Assembly (NCBI GenBank): GCA_900770165.1
Contig: CAAGJJ010000147.1
Coordinates: forward strand, 1-24,247
Direction of reading: 5' to 3'
DNA length: 24,247 nt
Source of the DNA: Clostridia bacterium
Lineage (GTDB): Bacteria; Bacillota; Clostridia; Oscillospirales; Acutalibacteraceae
Under the pieces are notes generated by a model that worked only from the letters and a program-made list of their open reading frames with translations, made no database searches and was not told the DNA's origin. Each line of letters opens with the position of its first letter. The first letter of the stretch is position 1. The position numbers and the translations under genes were made by a program. Shown here piece after piece: positions 1-6,111 of this stretch.

Positions 1-18
1 AATGAAAGGAGTTCTTCT

Positions 19-906
19 ATGGGAACCAAAGACACAACTCAAAAGCGTTTAGAAGACTTTGAGGATATCTTCGCGGATATCAGCAACGTCCTTCTCTACG
101 ACGGCGAAGACGTTATCAAGGAAAATGAACTTGAAACCGTCACTGCCAAATACACCTACACCGTTGAACAACAAATCCACGAGGTGGAACGTGATGTAGC
201 TAAAAGGTGGCGCCACCACTCCCTGCACATCTCTTTAATAGGCTTAGAGAATCAGACTGATCCTGACTACAAAATGCCATTGCGCGTCATCTGCTATGAT
301 GGTGCTTCCTACCGAGCACAGCTTAACGCAGAGGAGTCTAAGAAAACTTATCCTGTAATTACACTCGTGCTTTACATGGGTACAGAAAAGCACTGGACTG
401 CTCCGAAACAGCTCACTGACTGCTTTAAATATGATGAACGGCTTTGTAAATTCATCAGTAATTATAAGATTAACGTCGTTGAGCTTGCCTGGTTAAGTGA
501 CGAGCAGATCATGAAGTTCAAAACAGAGTTCAGAAACTTCGTTGAGCTACTGCGCGATACACGCCTTGGCAGAAAGCCGCAATACTCCCCTATCCAGCTC
601 AAGCATGTCCACGAGCTTTTGCAGCTTATGCGTGTTATGAGTGGTAATGACGAATATGAACAATTATTAAACCAGACTACAAATAATCTTAAACAGAACA
701 AACTCAAAGGAGATGAACTCACCATGAAAAAGATTGTATCGCTTGGTTTTGATGAAGCTAGAGCCGAAGCAAGGGAAGAAGAAAAATTTGCTACCGTTAA
801 GCGTATGCTTAAACGTGGCAAAACCTCTCTTGCCGACATTGCCGAAGATACAGATCTGCCGTTAGACACTATCAAAAAGATTCAGGCTGAAATGCAAGCT
901 GTATAA
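19..906 (+). CDS. Rpn-family recombination-promoting nuclease / YhgA-like transposase-like protein
   Basis: A 295-residue protein of the Rpn (YhgA-like, 'Transposase_31'-type) family. Family members are PD-(D/E)XK DNA endonucleases linked to RecA-independent recombination; they are called transposases by tradition but do not sit inside obvious IS ends. Seen here: the N-terminal region typical of the family (residues 15-40, FADISNVLLYDGEDVI), the nuclease-core motif GLENQT at 75-80 with the E-x-Q pair E77/Q79, then MPLRVICYDG at 86-95. The tail (about 255-295) is charged and ends in a helix-turn-helix-like segment (SLADIAEDTDLPLDTIKKI), common in these proteins. The start is supported by AAAGGAG at 5-11. 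A terminator lies at 1021-1066 and a second Rpn-type gene follows on the same strand. Family assignment is firm; the biological role is not. Confidence 0.85.
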   Translation: MGTKDTTQKRLEDFEDIFADISNVLLYDGEDVIKENELETVTAKYTYTVEQQIHEVERDVAKRWRHHSLHISLIGLENQTDPDYKMPLRVICYDGASYRAQLNAEESKKTYPVITLVLYMGTEKHWTAPKQLTDCFKYDERLCKFISNYKINVVELAWLSDEQIMKFKTEFRNFVELLRDTRLGRKPQYSPIQLKHVHELLQLMRVMSGNDEYEQLLNQTTNNLKQNKLKGDELTMKKIVSLGFDEARAEAREEEKFATVKRMLKRGKTSLADIAEDTDLPLDTIKKIQAEMQAV

Positions 907-1020
907 AACCTATAAGAACGCTGCCTGCAGCAATCTAACGATTCAACATTTACAACTATATAAGCAGGACCTCTCGACTTACGTCGTTAGTATTAAGCTA
1001 TTGATTTAACTCTAGCTTTT

Positions 1021-1071
1021 AGCAGTACCTATGGTGCTCGGTTTTCCGAGCGCTATGAGTACTGCTTTTTT
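1021..1071 (+). terminator. Rho-independent terminator after the first Rpn gene
   Basis: A long hairpin has arms 1021-1041 and 1046-1066 around a TTTT loop. The arms pair over about 21 positions with a few mismatches (AGCAGTAC at the base, GCTCGG at the top), and a T-run follows from 1066. It lies 115 bases after the first Rpn stop and 60 bases before the second Rpn start, so it should separate the two transcription units. The arms end in AGCAGTAC/GTACTGCT, so it may also work in reverse, although no T-run is seen on that side. Confidence 0.85.
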
Positions 1072-1131
1072 GTTTTTTGGGCTTATAGTTGTATTTTGTG
1101 GAGTCAGATATTATAATTAAAGGAGGAACAT

Positions 1132-1914
1132 ATGACTAAAAAATTATTACAAGGCAGCTTCATACTGACGCAGGAAGATTTGCAAAAGCACGTTTTTAGC
1201 ATGACAATGTTTCATGACCTGCTTGCTAGAGCTGTCTTAGAGGACAAGGAAGCCTGCGAACATATTCTGCGCACTCTTACTGGTATCAAAACTCTTGTTA
1301 TCAAGAAGAATAAAACGCAACATGTTATCAGCAAGCTTACTTCCCACAGCATCATTATGGATGTGCTCGCAGAGGATGCCAACAACAAGCTTTATGAAAT
1401 TGAAATTCAGAAGGCTGATGGCAACATAGCTCATGAAAAGCGGATGCTTTACTACGCATCAACCATCATTAATGAGTATTTTTTCAAAGGCGACCAGACT
1501 TATGCGTCTGTACCAGAGCTGCATATTTTCTATATCAGCAAAACTGATATCTGGAAGCTAGGCAAAACCTGTTATCCTATCTTAAAGTATTTAGGAGATA
1601 CAGCTACGCCTTATAATGACGGCTTGCATATGTGTTATATCAATGCCGAAGTAAACGATAACAGTGATATTGCACAGCTTATGCAATATTTTAAGACTGC
1701 CAAAGCTGATGATTGCAGCCAAGGCAAGCTTTCTCAATGTATCACCAATCTCAAAACCACAAAGGAGGGACTTGCGACTATGGATAATTTTAGCAAACAA
1801 ATCTATGATGCCGGTATTAACGATGGTAGAAAAGAGGGTAAAGCTGAAGGCATTTTAGAAGCAACTATTCGTTTTATCAAAAGCACTATGTTTAATGACA
1901 ACTGTTCCGTTTAG
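1132..1914 (+). CDS. PD-(D/E)XK nuclease family transposase-like protein (Rpn/PDDEXK_2 type)
   Basis: A 260-residue protein of the second Rpn subgroup (PDDEXK_2-like), not closely alike to the gene at 19-906. Seen here: the N-terminal block MTMFHDLLARAVLEDKEACEHIL (24-46) used by this group, then a PD-(D/E)XK core with D77 (MDVL) and the E-x-E-x-Q strand YEIEIQ at 88-93, and a charged C-terminal tail (DGRKEGKAEG, about 231-240). A perfect AGGAGG at 1121-1126 sets the start. The last residues (FNDNCSV) do not look like the usual family tail, and the sequence just past the stop reads LFRLAKEM in another frame. A small indel may therefore have shortened the end. The nuclease core is complete, so activity is possible. 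Confidence 0.8.
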   Translation: MTKKLLQGSFILTQEDLQKHVFSMTMFHDLLARAVLEDKEACEHILRTLTGIKTLVIKKNKTQHVISKLTSHSIIMDVLAEDANNKLYEIEIQKADGNIAHEKRMLYYASTIINEYFFKGDQTYASVPELHIFYISKTDIWKLGKTCYPILKYLGDTATPYNDGLHMCYINAEVNDNSDIAQLMQYFKTAKADDCSQGKLSQCITNLKTTKEGLATMDNFSKQIYDAGINDGRKEGKAEGILEATIRFIKSTMFNDNCSV

Positions 1915-1949
1915 CTAAAGAAATGTAAGCTGTAATGTAGACTTTTCCC

Positions 1950-1976
1950 GCCGCACGCGGAGCGTGCGGCTTTTTT
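1950..1976 (+). terminator. Rho-independent terminator after the second Rpn gene
   Basis: A perfect 9-bp GC-rich stem has arms GCCGCACGC (1950-1958) and GCGTGCGGC (1962-1970), a GGA loop, and TTTTTT at 1971-1976. It lies 36 bases past the stop codon of the gene ending at 1914, a textbook intrinsic terminator. Confidence 0.93.
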
Positions 1977-2033
1977 CATGCTAACATATCCATTTCTTTA
2001 GCCAAGCTAAACTTACTCCATTACGTACTCCAC

Positions 2034-2248
2034 TTACTCCACTTGCTCCAGTAGTTTCGACTAAATCAAAAAAACTGCACCACTATACCTTATATATATT
2101 CCTATAAATAAAGTCTTCGTAAGGAGAGAAAAGCGTAAAGCAAAACCATTTTAGGTCATAAATTCACCTTTTTATTTATAATATATTAAAACTGATTAGC
2201 TCCGTCTTTTTTTACTAAAACAGTGGGGTACTGGAGCAATTGGAGTAA
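2034..2248. repeat. Long-range inverted repeat enclosing about 215 bp (possible MITE-like remnant)
   Basis: TTACTCCACTTGCTCCAGTA at 2034-2053 matches the reverse complement of 2229-2248 at 19 of 20 positions. The enclosed sequence is AT-rich and has no reading frame of note. Further TACTCCA/GCTCCAGT units lie just outside (about 2014-2032 and 2251-2259), so the arms sit in a small field of related words. It could be a miniature inverted-repeat element, a relic of a larger element, or a structured RNA. No target-site duplication was recognised next to the arms. Confidence 0.4.
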
Positions 2249-2271
2249 AACGCTCCAGTTGGGTAGGATTT

Positions 2272-2293
2272 GTAAGCGTGTCTGAATAACAGG
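2272..2293 (+). mobile_element. Possible IS66-family terminal remnant
   Basis: The sequence starts GTAAGCGT, the same eight bases that begin the left end of the IS66 remnant at 8068, and both continue with an ATAAC...GG pattern within the next 14 bases. IS66-family ends characteristically begin GTAA. No transposase sequence is attached: the stretch runs directly into the direct repeat that starts at 2294. A chance match of so short a word is possible. Confidence 0.3.
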
Positions 2294-2480
2294 TACTACA
2301 TTATTTCATGTGTCCACTGTTATGGATATATTATATGGCAAGGTATCCCGCTTTTTTAGGGAATTTCCCTTGCTGATATTAGGGAATTTTGATGCTTTTT
2401 CGAGGTACTTTTAGTGTATCATATACATAATGGATACGTCATAATCGTCATTCACATTGTCTAGGCCAATGATTTTCACC
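2294..2480. repeat. Direct repeat copy A (flanks defence operon plus IS debris)
   Basis: 2294-2426 and 10000-10117 share the same run of words in the same order: TACTACAxTATTTxATGTGT, GTCCACTGTTAT, ATATTAT, AATTCCCTTG-like, TGATATTA, and GTAxxTTTAxTGTATxATATAC. A shorter block then matches inside the epimerase fragment (CAATGATTTTCACC at 2467-2480 against AAATGATTTTGACC at 10124-10137). Copy A contains the start of the broken epimerase gene. The copies differ by substitutions and small indels, so the duplication is old. Copy B starts exactly at the outer end of the IS3 element. Confidence 0.65.
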
Positions 2481-2560
2481 GGGGACAGAGAACGCAAAAG
2501 CTCCAGAACCAGGTTGCTGCCGATGAAGTCAGCGGCACCGGTTACTAAAATTGTCTGCAT
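2411..2560 (-). pseudogene. Truncated NAD-dependent epimerase/dehydratase (UDP-glucuronate 4-epimerase-like) 5' fragment
   Basis: Reading down from the ATG at 2560 gives a 49-residue peptide that begins MQTILVTGAADFIGSNLVLE and continues to LDNVNDDYDVS. This is the N-terminal Rossmann strand of extended short-chain dehydrogenases; the LDNxNDYYD signature is typical of UDP-glucuronate epimerases. Homology stops after DVS (about 2432) and a stop codon follows at 2411. The glycine-rich motif is damaged: the usual TGAAGFIG reads TGAADFIG. Its GC content by eye is higher than that of its surroundings and closer to the dehydratase and aminotransferase genes at 21-24 kb, so it is probably a relic of the polysaccharide locus left behind by rearrangement. 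Confidence 0.8.
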
Positions 2561-2735
2561 GATATACAATCTCTTTTTTTATGCATATGAAATGCTGGGT
2601 TATGTTATGACAATATCTTATAATATTTAAAGAGATTCTGCTAGAAAGCAATTATTACATGTGTTTTAAGATATTCGCAGTATATCTTCATTAACTTTAA
2701 TGATATGTTAAATTGATAATTTAAATAATTTATTT

Positions 2736-3365
2736 TTATACCATTATATTGCGCTTGTAATATAATATATCTATTAATTCATTTAGTTTACAGCAAAAAC
2801 TATGATCGTTCACTATTTTATCACGTAACTCCATCATACTTAACAACAAAAAATCAATACGACAAGTTTCTCTTCCAAGCTCTAATTTATTATAAAAATC
2901 TATTGCTTCCTGATGAGTATCTTGTGAAACTCTTATATAAAACAAGCCATCCCTATAATAGATCTTTTTAATCTCCTCAAAATCTGGATTTAATCTTTCT
3001 CGAAAATCATCTGATAACTCGAAATCACTTTTATTATGATTGCAAGTCTGGCAAGCTAAAACAAGGTTTTCAATAAATCCAGCATCAGTTTCATTTTTAA
3101 ATCTCTTTGAAGTCTTAGGAATAAAATGATCAATTTCAAATTGTGACTTTGTGTTTATTCGTATTGAAGTCCCACAATAAGCACACCGATTACAATAGAC
3201 TGCTATGAATTTAGATTTATACTTACTATCATTTTTAGAAACTATTTTATGAATATCTTTAGCTCTAGGATGGTAAGATTTGATTTCATTCATCAATAAC
3301 TGCTTTTTCTCACTTATATTACCAAATGATTCATAATTATTCGTTAATCTGTAATCATCATACAT
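2736..3365 (-). CDS. HNH endonuclease, last gene of the MTase-GHKL-REC-HNH operon
   Basis: A 209-residue zinc-finger-type HNH nuclease. Seen here: C61xxC64 in the knuckle RCAYCG, the catalytic D79-H80 in EIDHFIPK, N100 in ENLVLACQTCNHNK, and a second C105xxC108 pair followed by N109, H110 and K112. This is a complete treble-clef ββα-metal fold of the McrA/HNH type. The remaining residues 113-209 are not recognised; they may bind partner or target. The start codon overlaps the end of the receiver gene by 8 bases, so translation is coupled. By context it is the likely effector nuclease, cutting DNA unmodified by the methyltransferase upstream or cutting when the phosphorelay is triggered. No separate promoter or terminator is obvious. 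Confidence 0.87.
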   Translation of the reverse strand: MYDDYRLTNNYESFGNISEKKQLLMNEIKSYHPRAKDIHKIVSKNDSKYKSKFIAVYCNRCAYCGTSIRINTKSQFEIDHFIPKTSKRFKNETDAGFIENLVLACQTCNHNKSDFELSDDFRERLNPDFEEIKKIYYRDGLFYIRVSQDTHQEAIDFYNKLELGRETCRIDFLLLSMMELRDKIVNDHSFCCKLNELIDILYYKRNIMV

Positions 3366-3966
3366 TTATTTTCTCCGTTAATTCTTTAAATCCTCTAACC
3401 AATCTGTCAATATCGTCCTTCGTCAATTCACTATATGATTCAGTTCCCTCAAAGTTACTTATCGTTCTTTCTTTTATAAGAGGTTCCCAATTATCATTTT
3501 CGTCAAAACAATTAGCTAATGTTCTGTAAAGATCTACTTGGGCAATCGCATCTTTTATATGTTGTAGTAAATTAGCATCATAATACTCTTCTGGCGACAT
3601 ACCGCAATCACAATTATACTTCGGTATTATTTGAAGTGAAGCATCCATCTTGTTTTGACTAATCACGAGCACCTCAATAAAAGGATATGTCCGTTTTAAA
3701 ATAAATTTAAACTCCTCACCAGAAAACTTACCTTGTGATGCATTTCTATCCTCAAAAAGTCTTGAATCTATTAAAATTATATTAGTTCTTCTCACTTTTG
3801 TATCATTAATTAAACTTTTATATCCTAATTTTGGATCAAACTTAATTTCTTCATATTCTAATTCAATATTAGCACCTAACACATTCTTAAGATGATTATC
3901 TAAATATTGGCTAAGTGATACTTCCATTTCATCATCAATGTATACCAACCTATATTTCTTCACCAT
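3358..3966 (-). CDS. Stand-alone receiver (REC) domain protein
   Basis: A 202-residue protein with a response-regulator receiver fold in the first 130 or so residues. Seen here: the acidic pair D11-D12 (plus E13) after the first β-strand (YRLVYIDDE), the likely phosphoacceptor D67 at the end of the third strand (IILIDSRLF), and a Ser103 in LVISQNK where the conserved Ser/Thr is expected. The conserved lysine after strand five is not clear. No helix-turn-helix or known output domain is visible in the last 70 residues, so it probably signals by protein contact and not as a transcription factor. Its ATG overlaps the kinase stop codon (TAATG) and its own end overlaps the HNH gene. It is best read as the phosphorelay link between the GHKL kinase and the nuclease. 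Confidence 0.75.
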   Translation of the reverse strand: MVKKYRLVYIDDEMEVSLSQYLDNHLKNVLGANIELEYEEIKFDPKLGYKSLINDTKVRRTNIILIDSRLFEDRNASQGKFSGEEFKFILKRTYPFIEVLVISQNKMDASLQIIPKYNCDCGMSPEEYYDANLLQHIKDAIAQVDLYRTLANCFDENDNWEPLIKERTISNFEGTESYSELTKDDIDRLVRGFKELTEKINV

Positions 3967-6107
3967 TATACACCTCCAATGGTAAACTCTATTTTAAATC
4001 CATCATTACCATATATATTTTTTATTTCTCCTTTTGCCATTTTTATCGTGTTATTTACAATCCACATTCCAAGCCCATGTCCATTTTGTCTTGTTGTTTC
4101 ATGTACCTCTAATATTTTCATAGGATTATCCCAATATTTTTTATCAAGTCCTTTTCCGTTATCTGAATAAGATAAGCATAAAATACTATTAATTAAAGCA
4201 ATTTTTATATAAATTTCCAAATGATCTTTTCTCTCATTCTGTTGTATACTATTTAGTATTAGATTGTCGAATATTACTTGAAAAACATCCTTAGATATCA
4301 AATATTTCATATCCGCATCTATATCCAAGTGAATATCAATCCATGCATAATCTACTTTCCAAGTGTTATTTATTTTATCCAATATACCTTTTATATAGTA
4401 TGGCTGAATATTAAATTGATTTTTTTCAATTTGAGAAAGCATGATATTCATAAAGCGTAAAATCTTGATACATTTTTCTCTATTTGTCTTAAGTAATTCA
4501 GGAACATTCTTATAAGCTTTATCTGTGTATTCAGGAGAATTAAGTATTTCCCACATCTTATAATCCTTTAAAGCAGTAATTATAGAATCTATGTTTCCTG
4601 AAATTATATTACGATCATTTTTCATTTCATGCGCAATTGCCGATGCTTTAAGCCCGACAGTTGCTAATACATTTAAAATTTGCACATCATATTTATATTG
4701 TTTTTCGACATCTTCCTTTTCTTGACGTGCCACTTGTTGTTCTTGTCTAAAGGTTTTTATTTCAGCTATAAGCTGATGAGTCTCTTTCTCTGATAGTTGC
4801 GGAATTGCTTTAGGATTTTTTGCAATCTTATCAGATACAGGCGTTTCTACAACCTTAGATTCCGTTTTATTTTTTTTATCAATAAGGCGTATAATACCTT
4901 GCCTATACCGTTCGAATTCCGCAATTCCCGTAAGAATTATTCTAACAAATAACTTATAGTATATATTTTCATCTAAACCTTGTCTATTAGATAAATCCAA
5001 TAATACAACATTCCGTTCTTTATCAATTTCAACCTTACCAGCTATTTGGTTTTCACGTACACGCCAAGCTCCAGTTGGGTGCGATGCAGGAGCCGGAGAA
5101 ATTCGAGACCTTTTACCAAACTGTAGCCAATCTTTTTTCCCTTCATATAATGCAATGCTGAATGCATTCCTATATAGTACCACACCACCAGAAACGGTTT
5201 GTTGAAGACCATGGTGTTTATATAAAAATTTTTTAACATCTAGTCGATTAGGTTTTAAAGAAAAAAGAAATTCACCTGAAAAATCTCCTAGGCCCGTTAA
5301 TCTAGATTTTAGTTCATCGTCATTTAAATCATATTCTTTTGATCCATCAAATTCATTGAAGATGTTAGTTACTATAGTTTTCCTATTTAAATTAACCCCT
5401 GGACAATATTGCTGAGCGCTATTTTCGAACTCGTCTGAATCAATGTCCGTAGTTAAAATATGATTAATGCTATCATATTTAATTCTAATATAAGACAGAC
5501 AATTAATTCCTAACTCTGCTTTAGGTAAGTAGGAGGAAACTATTCCATTGTAATCAGAATGCTCTATAAAAATTTTCATAGCATTATCATTATATGTTCT
5601 AGATAAATAATCAACTAAGTTATTTATTTTCGATTTTCCCCACTTTTCTCTTAACTGCTCAATGATTATAGTCGTTCCTGTTGTCTTATTATGAATATCA
5701 TTTTTGATTTGAGAAACGTTCCAATCTGTTTCCCAAATAATCGCTTCACTATTCTCTTTTTTGCTATAAATAGAAATCTTGCCACCAATCCTAGCCATCG
5801 CAAAACGACCAACACCTTTTGAACCAGCTAAGACACGTTGATGATTATTAGCATCTAATATATCATATTTTTTTTCACTTTTACCAACATGCATCCATAA
5901 TTTACGAATATCATTTTCATTGAGACCAATTCCATCATCAATAACTTTTAACATTCCTTCAGAAAATACAAGGTGAACATTAAGCGCACCTGCGTCATAG
6001 GCATTCTTGATTAGTTCTAATATTGCAGATTCATCATTAGTAAAGTTATTTTCACCTAACAAATACGCTATCGTCTTGTCTTCTATTACATATTTAAGCT
6101 GCTCCAT
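3966..6107 (-). CDS. Dual-GHKL protein: MORC/MutL/Hsp90-like ATPase fused to a histidine kinase core
   Basis: A 713-residue soluble protein with two complete GHKL ATP-binding modules. The first (about 1-190) has N35 in LIKNAYDAGA, D57-DGIG-61, and the lid glycines GSKGVG at 95-100. An S5-like region follows (about 280-400; GGVVLYRNAF 307-316, DLSNRQGLDEN 371-381), as in MutL, topoisomerase and MORC-type ATPases. A coiled coil (about 438-475) leads to an H-box with H493 in AIAHEMKNDRN. The second module has N619 (DNLILNS), DNGKG at 649-653 and GHGLG at 676-680. All key residues are present, so both ATPases could work. There is no membrane segment. AGGAGG lies before the ATG, and the gene begins 4 bases after the methyltransferase. 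Family knowledge ties paraMORC-type GHKL proteins to restriction systems; phosphotransfer to the next gene's receiver is inferred. Confidence 0.85.
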   Translation of the reverse strand: MEQLKYVIEDKTIAYLLGENNFTNDESAILELIKNAYDAGALNVHLVFSEGMLKVIDDGIGLNENDIRKLWMHVGKSEKKYDILDANNHQRVLAGSKGVGRFAMARIGGKISIYSKKENSEAIIWETDWNVSQIKNDIHNKTTGTTIIIEQLREKWGKSKINNLVDYLSRTYNDNAMKIFIEHSDYNGIVSSYLPKAELGINCLSYIRIKYDSINHILTTDIDSDEFENSAQQYCPGVNLNRKTIVTNIFNEFDGSKEYDLNDDELKSRLTGLGDFSGEFLFSLKPNRLDVKKFLYKHHGLQQTVSGGVVLYRNAFSIALYEGKKDWLQFGKRSRISPAPASHPTGAWRVRENQIAGKVEIDKERNVVLLDLSNRQGLDENIYYKLFVRIILTGIAEFERYRQGIIRLIDKKNKTESKVVETPVSDKIAKNPKAIPQLSEKETHQLIAEIKTFRQEQQVARQEKEDVEKQYKYDVQILNVLATVGLKASAIAHEMKNDRNIISGNIDSIITALKDYKMWEILNSPEYTDKAYKNVPELLKTNREKCIKILRFMNIMLSQIEKNQFNIQPYYIKGILDKINNTWKVDYAWIDIHLDIDADMKYLISKDVFQVIFDNLILNSIQQNERKDHLEIYIKIALINSILCLSYSDNGKGLDKKYWDNPMKILEVHETTRQNGHGLGMWIVNNTIKMAKGEIKNIYGNDGFKIEFTIGGV

Positions 6108-6111
6108 GGAC

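Larger units (their letters stand above)
1977..2293. other. Gene-free stretch with repeat structure
   Basis: No convincing coding sequence is seen on either strand. The stretch holds tandem-like TACTCCA units at about 2014-2050, a 20-bp inverted repeat pair listed separately, and a GTAAGCGT motif at 2272-2279 that resembles an IS66-family end. The rest is AT-rich sequence without recognisable features. Confidence 0.6.

Noticed and set aside
462..875. Minus-strand frame of 137 codons inside the first Rpn gene
   Set aside because: It is serine- and leucine-rich, has no homology I recognise and is covered by a real gene on the + strand.
1089..1117. TTGTAT with 17-bp spacing to a perfect TATAAT before the second Rpn gene
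   Set aside because: Hexamers and spacing look good, but transcription would start near 1124, inside the ribosome binding site at 1121-1126. As the only promoter it would remove the site, so I did not list it.
2009..2052. TACTCCA-type units considered as a CRISPR or tandem-repeat array
   Set aside because: Only about four short imperfect units with irregular spacing and no spacer-repeat pattern.
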